Assembly: GCA_951813605.1 (NCBI GenBank)
Contig: OX638379.1
Span: forward strand, 670,139-734,138
DNA: 64,000 nucleotides
Source of the DNA: an uncultured Bryobacterales bacterium
GTDB taxonomy: Bacteria; Acidobacteriota; Terriglobia; Bryobacterales; UBA6623
Direction: 5' to 3'
Of this stretch, positions 36,357-44,348 are shown one piece after another. Made by a program: the position numbers and the translations under genes. Position 1 is the stretch's first letter, and each line of letters begins with the position of its first letter. The notes under the pieces are model-generated. The model saw only the letters and a program-made list of their open reading frames with translations. It ran no database searches and was not told the DNA's origin.

Positions 36357-36620
36357 ACGGCTGCGAATCAACTCGTCCAAGCCCGCATCAACGGGTCCGT
36401 CAAGGAAGAAGCGGCCGCCGTGCTGGCCGCCACGGGCCTGACCGTTTCCGACGCGGTGCGACTGCTGCTGACCAAGGTGGCGCAGGAGAAGGCCCTTCCA
36501 TTCGCTCCACTGATTCCCAACGCGGTCACCATCGAGGCGATGAAAGAATCCCGCAAGGGCAACCTGCCCCGATTCGGTAGCGTGCAGGCGCTGCTCGGCG
36601 ACCTGCATGCGGGCGATTGA
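36357..36620 (+). CDS. RelB/DinJ-family antitoxin, start codon ACG
   Basis: About 87 residues: ACG-AANQLVQARINGSVKEEA, then AAAVLAATGLTVSDAVRLLL (ribbon-helix-helix DNA-binding part) and a C-terminal toxin-binding tail (AMKESRKGNLPRFGSVQALLGDL). Family proteins normally open with M-A-A-N. Here that codon is ACG, well spaced from GGGGGA. No ATG, GTG or TTG occurs in frame between the upstream stop and 36420, and starting at the GTG at 36420 would remove most of the DNA-binding strand. So the gene either uses a weak ACG start or has lost its start. It overlaps the YafQ-like toxin by 14 bases. Confidence 0.75.
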   Translation, partial: TAANQLVQARINGSVKEEAAAVLAATGLTVSDAVRLLLTKVAQEKALPFAPLIPNAVTIEAMKESRKGNLPRFGSVQALLGDLHAGD

Positions 36621-36888
36621 GCGCACCAGCCAGTTCAAGCGCGATTACAAGCGCGAGTCCCTAGGGCGGCATCGGGCAGCCCTCGATGCCAGCCTGGTGC
36701 CGGTCGTCGAAGCGTTGGCCCAGGATGCTCCACTCGAGCACCGGTACCACGACCATGCGCTAAGCGGCGAGTGGGCCGATCACCGCGACTGCCATATGAA
36801 GCCGGGCCTGGTGCTGATCTACCAGAAGCCTGACGCCGGCACGCTGTGGCTGGTCCGCCTCGGGTCCCATTCCGCACTGGGGCTGTGA
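36607..36888 (+). CDS. YafQ-like (RelE superfamily) toxin with altered active site
   Basis: 93 residues, with the YafQ pattern throughout: RAIERTSQFKRDYKRE, LEHRYHDHALSGEWADHRDC, LVLIYQK and VRLGSHSAL. In E. coli YafQ, His50, His63, Asp67, His87 and Phe91 form the mRNA-cleaving site. Here His50, His63 and His88 are present, but the Asp is Gly67 (codon GGC at 36805) and the Phe is Gly92. YafQ cuts mRNA on the ribosome; these changes should weaken or abolish that. Together with the ACG start of the antitoxin this suggests a decaying or disarmed pair. Confidence 0.88.
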   Translation: MRAIERTSQFKRDYKRESLGRHRAALDASLVPVVEALAQDAPLEHRYHDHALSGEWADHRDCHMKPGLVLIYQKPDAGTLWLVRLGSHSALGL

Positions 36889-36944
36889 CTGCCCGGTAGG
36901 GTCAGGCAACGTGGATCTGGAGGTTGCGGCGGCCCCCAATTCGT

Positions 36945-36958
36945 CTCCGATAATTGCC
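36945..36958 (+). repeat. Island boundary motif, copy 2 (CTCCGATAATTGCC)
   Basis: Lies between the YafQ-like toxin gene and the zeta-like gene. Shares TCCGATAATTGCC with copy 1. Confidence 0.75.
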
Positions 36959-37003
36959 GGACCGGAGCTTTCGTCGAGATGAAGCACGCTGGGCGGTGCG
37001 GCC

Positions 37004-37717
37004 CTACCGGCTGAACTCATAGTCATCGCGGTCCGGCTCGTGCCGGCGCTGCGGTGACGGCTTGCGGGCAAGCTTGGCCTCCTGGCGCCGCAGTTCGGCC
37101 TGTCTGTGGGCAAGCCCCTGCAGCCAGTTTGTGCACCATGGGTCCGGGTTGGCGACCTGCCAGCAAACCTTCCCCCGCTCCAGCCGGCATTGCTCGACAG
37201 GTCTGGGCAGGTGGAAATCGTCATGCTCGGAATTGTCGAGGAGCCGGAGCTGGTCGAATCGCTCTGCCGTGCGGCGCAGGTTGGACAGGGAGTACCTCCA
37301 GCGTTCGGGGATTCGTTGCGGGGCGACCATGCGTCCGGTGCCGGCAAACACGCGCTGCTCGATCCTGTCGATATTGATCTGCGGATCGTTGGTGCCGAAG
37401 TACACCCCCTCGACGCGGTAGCCAGCCTCGATGACGCGTTCCACGATGGCCGGTCCGGGCTGGCCGGAGTAGGTGCTTTCCGTGCCGAAGTCCAGACGCT
37501 GCCCGATCGCTTCCGCGATTTGCGCATCGACGTACACTCGCGTTCGGGCGCGGGCCTCCGGGCTGTTCCAGTCCCCGATGCCGCCAGCAATCGAGTCCTG
37601 GTCGAAATAGCGCGTCGGCAGCAGGTCGTAGTTCTTGCGCTTCCAGGCACTCTTGCCGACGCCATTGCAACCCATCACGACGGTGAACACCGGGCGGGGG
37701 TCGGTCAATTCGGACAT
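37004..37717 (-). CDS. Zeta-toxin-like P-loop kinase
   Basis: About 237 residues from the ATG at 37717 (the frame is open to 37825). Walker A GCNGVGKSAW, then RYFDQDSIAGG (substrate-binding Asp as in zeta toxins), FGTESTYSGQPG, and RVEGVYFGTNDPQINIDRIEQRV with the Arg-rich region that contacts ATP. Zeta toxins phosphorylate UDP-N-acetylglucosamine and block cell-wall synthesis; free-standing chromosomal relatives may act on other small molecules. No epsilon-like antitoxin gene is adjacent. Opposite strand to the flanking toxin-antitoxin pairs. The last 40 residues are basic and low in complexity. Confidence 0.8.
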   Translation of the reverse strand: MSELTDPRPVFTVVMGCNGVGKSAWKRKNYDLLPTRYFDQDSIAGGIGDWNSPEARARTRVYVDAQIAEAIGQRLDFGTESTYSGQPGPAIVERVIEAGYRVEGVYFGTNDPQINIDRIEQRVFAGTGRMVAPQRIPERWRYSLSNLRRTAERFDQLRLLDNSEHDDFHLPRPVEQCRLERGKVCWQVANPDPWCTNWLQGLAHRQAELRRQEAKLARKPSPQRRHEPDRDDYEFSR

Positions 37718-38115
37718 GCCTTCATTGTCTGGCAGAATCTGCCGCCATGCGCGGCGCTGACCTCGAGGTTCGAGCGGGCTGCGACTGGGCGTGCTCTTGC
37801 GGCAGGGGATCGCCGCGCCGGCCAAGTGACTCCAGCCCCCCTGCCAGATGTCCGATAATTCGAGCTCCTGGAAACCGTCAATCAGACGAGGTCCGCCCCA
37901 CCCGATGCTGCCCCTTCAAGCCACCCTGTATCACGTCCGACAGTCGCGACGCGCACCTCAGAGCTTGGCTGGGGATTCGCGGTCTCAGCGCGCCTCTGCA
38001 GCTCGTCGTCTTCGGGCAACCGAGGTCGTCGCGATGGGTGGCGGCGGAGGCAGGCTGTTCGACGGATGCGACAGCCGTAGACTGACCTGTTAACCATAGC
38101 TTACACTCGGAGTCG
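37718..38115. other. Intergenic with motif copy 3
   Basis: About 400 bases between the zeta-like start (minus) and the HigB-like start (plus). It holds the third TCCGATAATT copy and presumably two divergent promoters; no gene seen. Confidence 0.5.
37850..37860 (+). repeat. Island boundary motif, copy 3 (GTCCGATAATT)
   Basis: Lies between the zeta-like gene and the HigBA-like pair. Shares GTCCGATAATT with copy 1. Copies 1 to 3 are spaced about 750 and 905 bases. Confidence 0.75.
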
Positions 38116-38412
38116 ATGGTCGACGTGCTGGAAAGCGCGACATTCCGGCGCTGGATCCGGGGCCTGAGGGATCGCGCCGCGGTAGCGCGGATCAACGCGC
38201 GTTTGCGCAACATCTCCCTCGGCAACGCCGGGGATGCTAGGGCGGTGGGCAACGGTCTGTTCGAGATGCGCGTGCACCACGGGCCCGGCTACCGTCCCTA
38301 CTGCCTGCGCGACAGAGACGCCGTCGTCGTGTTGTGCGGCGGCGACAAAGATAGCCAGCAGCGGGACATCGAACACGCCGGGTGGCTGGCTAAGCAATGG
38401 AGGCAGACATGA
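38116..38412 (+). CDS. HigB-like toxin (RelE/ParE superfamily, addiction module killer type)
   Basis: 98 residues. Family pattern: VLESATFRRWIRGLRDRAAVARINARLRNI, LGNAGDARAVGNGLFEMRVH, GPGYRPYCLRDRDAVVVLCGGDK and QQRDIEHAGWLAKQW. These are the landmarks of the phage-derived Gp49-like/HigB killer proteins, which cleave mRNA in a ribosome-dependent manner. GGAG stands four bases before the ATG. The toxin gene comes first and overlaps the antitoxin start by 4 bases (ATGA), the usual order for this type. Confidence 0.9.
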   Translation: MVDVLESATFRRWIRGLRDRAAVARINARLRNISLGNAGDARAVGNGLFEMRVHHGPGYRPYCLRDRDAVVVLCGGDKDSQQRDIEHAGWLAKQWRQT

Positions 38413-38693
38413 CCGAGAGATTCAGCAAATGGGACGCCGCCGAACACATGCGGACGCTCGAGGACGCACGGCTCTACGTGCAGGCATGCGCCGACGAGGA
38501 TCCGGGGGACGGCAGCCTGATCCGCGCCGCCCTGAACGACGTGGCGCGTTCCGGGAACATGGCCGGTCTCGCGCGCGAGGCGGGCATGAGCCGCGAGGGC
38601 CTCTACAAGGCGTTGTCGGCGAGCGGCAATCCGACCTTCGCGACCGTCGTGCGGATCACGCGCGCGCTGGGCCTTCGTCTCCACATCGCGTGA
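38409..38693 (+). CDS. HigA-like antitoxin (addiction module antidote type)
   Basis: 94 residues from the ATG at 38409, chosen because GGAGG lies six bases upstream; an ATG at 38397 would put the ribosome site inside the gene. N-terminal KWDAAEHMRTLEDARLYVQA, then a helix-turn-helix (SGNMAGLAREAGMSREGLYKALSASGNPTFATVVRITRALG). It neutralises the toxin and represses the operon. This pair looks intact. Confidence 0.92.
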   Translation: MTERFSKWDAAEHMRTLEDARLYVQACADEDPGDGSLIRAALNDVARSGNMAGLAREAGMSREGLYKALSASGNPTFATVVRITRALGLRLHIA

Positions 38694-39043
38694 CAGCATT
38701 CGGGGGCGACGCGCTAAGAGCGACGCGGCCTGGCCGAGATGGAGCCGCAGGCCTAGCCTGCGGTGAAGCCAGCCTCCTCGAGGACGGAGGCAGCATGATT
38801 CCGGACGCTTGACTACGCCCCCAGATCCCTGTCTGCCAGAGCCCATCCGAAGGTGAATCCCGCACGAGTCCGGCGCTCGGTGCTGAACCGGTGGCGCGCG
38901 CGAATCCACGCCCGGTTGAGAGTCCAGTTCCAGCGAATGCTGTCCCAAAGCCTCGCCACCGCTGGCCGCAGTGCCTCAGTAAGCGCTTTGCCGCATTGCC
39001 AAACCAAAGTTGCCACCGTAACTAGTGCGGCCATGTCCTGTAG

Positions 39044-39568
39044 ATGCAATTGTCGGTCATCGTGCCAGTTTCGAAAGCACCTGCCCGACCCCTCGCGCCC
39101 GTCCCTGCCGCCCAGGACCGCATCGCCGCCGCCCACCGCGCTGCGAGCGTGCTTGACCCCACCGCGAGCGAAGGCGTCAGGCAGGTGATCCGGGGCCTGC
39201 GCCGCGCGGAGGCCCGCGCCCCCGAGCAGGCCGCGCCGATCACGGCGAACGCGCTGGCCGCCATCAAGGCCACCGCCGCGCTCCCGCGCAAGTCGCGCCC
39301 GTCCCGGCGCGTCGAGACGGAATAGGCCGCTGCTGCCCGCGCCGCCTTCGATGTCGCCGTGGTGTCGGTCATGCGCGACGCCCTGCTCCGGATCAGCGAG
39401 GCCGCGGCGCTGATCTGGGCCGAGATCGCCGTGGCAGAGGACGGGACCGGGCGGCTAGCCATCGCCCGCTCCAAGACCGACCAGACCCGGGAAGGGGCCG
39501 TGCAGGCCCTCGAGGCGATCCGCCCGGAGGACGCGCTGCGCCGTGGCGAAGTTCTAGCAGCGCTGAGA
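39044..39568 (+). pseudogene. Tyrosine recombinase/integrase remnant with in-frame stop
   Basis: One frame reads DPTASEGVRQVIRGLRRAEA, then ITANALAAIKATAALPRKSR, a TAG at 39323, then continues in the same frame FDVAVVSVMRDALLRISEAA with the first catalytic Arg region (LLRISEAAAL), and GTGRLAIARSKTDQT. The N-terminal core-binding part is short and everything after about IRPEDA, including the second Arg-His box and the catalytic Tyr, is gone. It cannot recombine. It probably marks the enzyme that once moved this island. Ends approximate. Confidence 0.75.
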
Positions 39569-39618
39569 CCGCCACCGCTCCAGTCTATACTGGGCCCGCA
39601 ATTGAAGATTTCATACGC

Positions 39619-39750
39619 TTGCTCACCTTCGGTGCGGCGGCGCTGGTGGTCGCGTTCTACGGAGTGCTCTTCTATGCGGTGTACCGGTACTTCCGGGAGC
39701 TGCAGGGAATGCGGCGGGCGCTGGAGCGGATCGCGGAGAGGGACGCATAG
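39619..39750 (+). CDS. Short membrane peptide with charged helix (hypothetical)
   Basis: About 43 codons from TTG 39619 (frame open further left; an ATT at 39601 could be a mutated ATG). One membrane helix (TFGAAALVVAFYGVLFYAVY) followed by an amphipathic charged helix ending MRRALERIAERDA. Third codon positions are nearly all G or C, which supports past or present translation. Follows the integrase remnant. No clear ribosome site. Confidence 0.35.
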   Translation: MLTFGAAALVVAFYGVLFYAVYRYFRELQGMRRALERIAERDA

Positions 39751-39974
39751 GGTAAACTGGCGCCCGGCCAGCCGGCCCGGCCCGAACGCTCGCTTGGTGG
39801 GTCGAGCCGCCCCGCGCCGGGAAGCGACCGTGTCCCCTGAACTCAGCGGCTGCGCTGGCTGGCCTTCTCCTGTCCGGTCCGCCTGCCCGTCTTGAAGCTT
39901 GCGCCCAAGGTGCGACAGGCCGGTGGGTGCCGGAACCCGGGCCTACAGCGGCAGCGAAATTCGGTCGAAGTCTC

Positions 39975-42845
39975 TCACGGGGATTCCGTTACCTGGACCC
40001 AGATCGGGCTGCCCCACGCCATCTCGCGGTCATCCTGCACCACGCGGACATAGTAGTACCCGCCTCCGACGGGGGGATCATTGTCCGCATAGGCGAGGCT
40101 GACCTCTTGCTGATGGGGAATTGCAGCATATACGACCTCCTCATTTCGAATCACCTCAACGCTCTCGATAGCACTTGTTCCAACGACTTTGATATCCAAG
40201 GGCGGGATGGATCCGGTCACGAACGACTCCCCCATGAAGTGCTCGCCCATCCTGCACTCCAAGATGATGTTGTCGGTCGCCCCGTAGGTGCGACGCTTCT
40301 TTATGGCTTCGAAAATATGGTGGCGAGTCGGCGCCTCGGCATAAACCATCGCGTAAGAGATGTGCGTGGACCAGTGGTCGGAACTGGCTATCATTCCCAG
40401 CCGGTATCCCTTGCGGTAAGCGCTCCAGAGAAATCCGTCCTCGCGATAGCCTCCGATCGGCCTGTCATCCGCAGAGCGGGGCGCGCGCGGCGCTCCGGGA
40501 TGTTCGTACGAGACCCTGTCGCCTTGGAATACCTCGACCACCGGTTCCACGTCAGGTTCGTTGTCCTGCCAGTTCGTGCCCATGATGGATCCGGGCGTAT
40601 GCGGAATGGAAATCCCGCCCGTGCGTCGCAATGCCTCGTATAGCAGCTTGGTGTCGTTTTCGGTCACCGTTCCACGGTTTGCGGCAACCAACGGACGCGG
40701 TCGATCGAAGCTCGCCTGTGTGAAAAAGGACACTACAGGAACGCCGCGCCTCGTGTGAAGAACATTCCGATGCCCGTTCGGATACTCGACACTGCGCTCG
40801 TACCCGTAGAACGTGCTGAATGCTCGGCGCACGTGGAACAGGTCGGATGACTTCTCGATGAGCCACCACCAGTATTCATCGTCCCCGCCCGCGTTGTGGT
40901 CCGTTACAGCGCCGAAATCCATTCCGGCAGCGTCAAGCATGTAGCGGTAGTAGTCGAATACCGATCCGTCCACCATTCCACCGCTCGAATCCCACGAAAA
41001 CTCCGTATGGCGGTGCAGATCGCCTCGCACGATCTGGTGTTCCGAGCCTCGTATTTTGGTGCGATGCGAGCGGATCGCTGCAATCTCGGAGGCTTCTCGG
41101 GGATGCACCGGATCAACGCGTGTCGGGGCAGGGGGGCTGGCCGGTTCGAGATTCAACGAAACCGCGCGACGCTTAGGTGGGAGGTGCGCAGCGAGAATGT
41201 TCGCCGTCACCCTGCGAACCGGTCGCCTCTCCATTCGACCGTCAGTGGGCCAAACGATCCGCAGGCTGCCGTCGTCGGCGAATGCCGCGTCGGACCGAGC
41301 CGAGATGCGCCCCCAACTCTCAGGCATGGTGTGGACCGGTGACCAGTGGTCGCCTTCGAAAAAGACGACGGCGTGTTCCCAATACGTCGGGCGAAAGCCG
41401 AGACTGTCGGTCCAGCGGACGTAGTTCCAGCGGTGAAACAAGAGGGCCACGCGGCCGGTGTGTGGGTCTACATGCACCTGCGGGAAGTCGTGATCCGGGA
41501 CGCCGGCAACCTCGAGCGCAGCGCGGACGTCGGCTCTTGGCGTCATCCGCCGTTCGCCGTCAAAGACGACGAGGTTGATCTTGCGCGTCTCGTAAAGGCG
41601 CGCTCCCGGAGTCGATGGCTCGTCGATCCATGAAGTCCACAGTTCTCGCCCTCGCGCGATCCACTGCGGGTCGATCGTCGGCCCGGAGTCCTTGCCCCAG
41701 TTTGCCGGACCCTCGTCCCAAGCTACCCATACGCGATCATCGAGATCGACCGCAACGGAGGCGTGCGTCTCGGACATCGGCGTGCCGGCAACGGTTTGGA
41801 CGGGACCAAGCTCGCCTGTGGAAAATTTCCGCAGGAAAACGTCGTAGTCGCCGTTACGATAGCTGTCCCAGACCACGATGGCGGTCCCGTCGCTGTCGAC
41901 CGCCAATTTCGGTTCCCAGTCGTTTGCCGGATGATCGGTGACTTGGATTTGTTGGGACCACCCGTTGCCGTCGTAGTACCGCAGGAAGATTTCCGAGTTA
42001 TCGTCGCGGAAGCCTTGCCAAGCCACCCACAGCCAGCCGCGCGAGTCCGCGACGAGGTGGTGGTCGATGTCGGGATTGGGATGCGAGCTCAATCGAACAA
42101 GGGGACTCCAGCGACTTGATGCCTTGTCCAGCGCCCTCGCGAAGAGATCGAAGTTGCCGTTGCGCTGCTGTGACCAGACAACCCAAGGATTCTTGTCCCT
42201 GTCGAGCGCGACCTGAGGTCGCCAGACGTCCCCGCTCACGCCGGGAACTTGGCTGAATGTGCGCCAGGTCTCGTCGAACTTGCGAATGCGTACCTGATCG
42301 CGCCCGCCGCTGTAGGACTGCCAGACCAGCCATGCGACATTGTTCCCCGAGACAGCGACGGATGGGTAATCGTCGTAGCGCGAATTGTCCGTTAGCATTT
42401 CCACGCCAGTCATGCCGGAGACGCGAACGTGTCCATCGACGAACTCAAGTTCGTCCTCCAGCCCTAGATCGCTTATGACAAACGAGAAATTACCATGGTC
42501 GGTCGTCACAGTGATCTGAGCTTCCGGCTCGGCTGTCCCGCGCAAGACTAATCCCTTGCGAACTGTCTGTGGGCGAACACGATGCCTGGTGTGCAGCTCG
42601 AAGGTGTTGAGTCCGACTTGGTCTCGGTCGCTGAAGAGCCAGCCGCCGACGTGGTCGATCCGGGCGTCTTCCGCTTTTAGCGCTCCCAACCATCGCTCCG
42701 GGCCGTCCTGAACATTCCCGAAGATGATGCTAGCGGTGAACGGCTGCGCTTGGCCGCCAACGACCGACAGCAAGCAGGCGATGGCCGGTCCGCAAAGCCA
42801 GCGCACTTCGAATCGTAGGCCATCCGACGACAACGCTCGACACAT
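39975..42845 (-). CDS. Secreted beta-propeller/PHP (DUF3604-type) protein
   Basis: About 956 residues from the ATG at 42845, which leads into a signal-type helix (WLCGPAIACLLSVVGGQAQ); longer starts would overlap the divergent gene. The N-terminal 570 residues contain propeller-like repeats with WxVW motifs (VAWLVWQSYSGGRDQVRI, PWVVWSQQRNGNFDLFA, AIVVWDSYRNGDYDVFL). The C-terminal part has RGDLHRHTEFSWDSSGG, DFGAVTDHNAGG and SSDHWSTHISYAMVY, the metal-ligand pattern of PHP/DUF3604 proteins. PHP domains usually hydrolyse phosphoesters; DUF3604 members are of unknown activity. Exported, function not known. Confidence 0.82.
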   Translation of the reverse strand: MCRALSSDGLRFEVRWLCGPAIACLLSVVGGQAQPFTASIIFGNVQDGPERWLGALKAEDARIDHVGGWLFSDRDQVGLNTFELHTRHRVRPQTVRKGLVLRGTAEPEAQITVTTDHGNFSFVISDLGLEDELEFVDGHVRVSGMTGVEMLTDNSRYDDYPSVAVSGNNVAWLVWQSYSGGRDQVRIRKFDETWRTFSQVPGVSGDVWRPQVALDRDKNPWVVWSQQRNGNFDLFARALDKASSRWSPLVRLSSHPNPDIDHHLVADSRGWLWVAWQGFRDDNSEIFLRYYDGNGWSQQIQVTDHPANDWEPKLAVDSDGTAIVVWDSYRNGDYDVFLRKFSTGELGPVQTVAGTPMSETHASVAVDLDDRVWVAWDEGPANWGKDSGPTIDPQWIARGRELWTSWIDEPSTPGARLYETRKINLVVFDGERRMTPRADVRAALEVAGVPDHDFPQVHVDPHTGRVALLFHRWNYVRWTDSLGFRPTYWEHAVVFFEGDHWSPVHTMPESWGRISARSDAAFADDGSLRIVWPTDGRMERRPVRRVTANILAAHLPPKRRAVSLNLEPASPPAPTRVDPVHPREASEIAAIRSHRTKIRGSEHQIVRGDLHRHTEFSWDSSGGMVDGSVFDYYRYMLDAAGMDFGAVTDHNAGGDDEYWWWLIEKSSDLFHVRRAFSTFYGYERSVEYPNGHRNVLHTRRGVPVVSFFTQASFDRPRPLVAANRGTVTENDTKLLYEALRRTGGISIPHTPGSIMGTNWQDNEPDVEPVVEVFQGDRVSYEHPGAPRAPRSADDRPIGGYREDGFLWSAYRKGYRLGMIASSDHWSTHISYAMVYAEAPTRHHIFEAIKKRRTYGATDNIILECRMGEHFMGESFVTGSIPPLDIKVVGTSAIESVEVIRNEEVVYAAIPHQQEVSLAYADNDPPVGGGYYYVRVVQDDREMAWGSPIWVQVTESP

Positions 42846-42930
42846 GCGGCTACGATATCGGTTCTGGCGGCGGTTCCTCGCGGTTGTGTCCCGATATTGC
42901 TGCAATTCGGCCTGAATGGAGGGCCATCTG

Positions 42931-43518
42931 ATGTATCGCTGGATCAAGAAGCTTCACATCTACTCGGGGCTGTTGAGCTTTACCGGATTCACAGTCTGGG
43001 GAATTGTGGGAATCTGGGCGAGCTTCCTCGCGGCACCAAGTGACCGGATGCGTCGAGAACCCGAGACCCGTTCGATCGAGTTTCGAGTCGACGGCGAGGC
43101 CACCGATCAGGAGATTACCGACGCTATGATCGTCGCTTCCGGACTGCCGTTCATCCAGCCTGGACGAAAACCGACCCGGGACGACGAGGGCCGCCTGCAG
43201 GTGCGCTACCTGACGCCCAACGGCACCCGCAGGATCCTGTTGCTAGAACAAGAAAGCCGGATTCGAATCGAGCGCAGGCCAAGCCCGCTAGGCGGTTTCC
43301 TCAACCTCATGCACATGCAGACGGTCCAGTTCCACAATCCGGGATGGGAAGTGCGGTTGTGGGGAGCGTACAACCAATTCTCGCTGTGGGCAGTGATTTT
43401 CATGACGTTCTCGGGGCTCTACATGTGGCTGGCGACACGCCCTGGCATGCATTGGGCGCTCTGGACAATAGGACTGAGCGCGGTCACCACATTCGCCCTC
43501 TACCTAGCGTTGCGGTGA
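42931..43518 (+). CDS. PepSY-associated membrane protein (first of a tandem pair)
   Basis: 195 residues from the ATG at 42931 (GGAGGG seven bases upstream). Helix 1 RWIKKLHIYSGLLSFTGFTVWGIVG; a periplasmic segment with a PepSY-like part (ITDAMIVASGLPFIQPGRKP, LQVRYLTPNGTRRILLLEQ); a His-rich turn (LMHMQTVQFHN); and two C-terminal helices. This is the two-domain plan of PepSY membrane proteins, often linked to iron-siderophore reduction or to protease inhibition. The next gene has the same plan and begins 5 bases on. Confidence 0.8.
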   Translation: MYRWIKKLHIYSGLLSFTGFTVWGIVGIWASFLAAPSDRMRREPETRSIEFRVDGEATDQEITDAMIVASGLPFIQPGRKPTRDDEGRLQVRYLTPNGTRRILLLEQESRIRIERRPSPLGGFLNLMHMQTVQFHNPGWEVRLWGAYNQFSLWAVIFMTFSGLYMWLATRPGMHWALWTIGLSAVTTFALYLALR

Positions 43519-43522
43519 ATTC

Positions 43523-44104
43523 ATGTATCGCTTGATCCGGAACGTTCATCTGATTCTCGGGCTGGTGTTTGCGCTGGTGCTCGGTGTCTACCTGCTAAGT
43601 TCGGTCCGGCTAGCCCACCGCTCTTGGTTCACGGCGACTCCTACTGTTACGGAGGAGAGCCTTCCTGTGGATCCAAGTCAAGCCGGGACGCCTCGCGCGT
43701 TGGCGCTGCACCTGATCGAAGAGTACGGACTTAGGGGGGAGATCGTACGAATCCGGCCTTCGGACGAAGGGAACTTTGTCACGGTAATCCGCCGGCTGGG
43801 TACAGGCTACCAAGTTCGCTACCAAGCGGGTGCCGAACAAGCGAATGTAAAGACGACCCGCCAGGCTTTTATCGGCATGATGCTGAGCATGCATTTCTCA
43901 CACGGTTTCTGGCACGAAGTCGGATTGATCAATGTCTGGGGCGCTGTGTTGCTAGCGACCTCCATCGCGTTGTTGTTGATCGGTGCCTCCGGGATCTATC
44001 TCTGGTTCAAGACCTTCGACGAGCGCATCGTCGGTTCGGTGTTGCTCGCAGGTGGACTTCTCTTCGCTCTTGGCTTGATGGTCCTAGTCCGCATCCAAGG
44101 CTAG
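43523..44104 (+). CDS. PepSY-associated membrane protein (second of a tandem pair)
   Basis: 193 residues. RLIRNVHLILGLVFALVLGVYLLS as first helix, a periplasmic PepSY-like part (ALALHLIEEYGLRGEIVRI, VTVIRRLGTGYQVRY), a short His-containing turn (MLSMHFSHGFWHE), and C-terminal helices with GIYLWFKTFDERIVG. The layout matches the preceding gene and both begin MYR, so the pair probably arose by duplication and works as a heterodimer. No heme or flavin motif beyond the conserved His residues. Confidence 0.8.
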   Translation: MYRLIRNVHLILGLVFALVLGVYLLSSVRLAHRSWFTATPTVTEESLPVDPSQAGTPRALALHLIEEYGLRGEIVRIRPSDEGNFVTVIRRLGTGYQVRYQAGAEQANVKTTRQAFIGMMLSMHFSHGFWHEVGLINVWGAVLLATSIALLLIGASGIYLWFKTFDERIVGSVLLAGGLLFALGLMVLVRIQG

Positions 44105-44348
44105 AGGGTGCTTTGGAACTTGATGCCCACCTCGGTGCGGCGATAGAGCTTGCATGAGGTGTTCGGCGATCACGCTCGGGATTCAATCGTCGCGATCAGG
44201 CCGGTCTCGGGAAATGCCGGGCGACCGGCAAGCGGGGATGCAGTCTTCGTTTCGTTTGGCCTGAATCGATTCCTGGCGGAGCGCGAGATGCAACGGCCCG
44301 AATCGGTCCAGCGTCGCACGCTCGGAGCGGACCTTCCGGCGCTATGCT

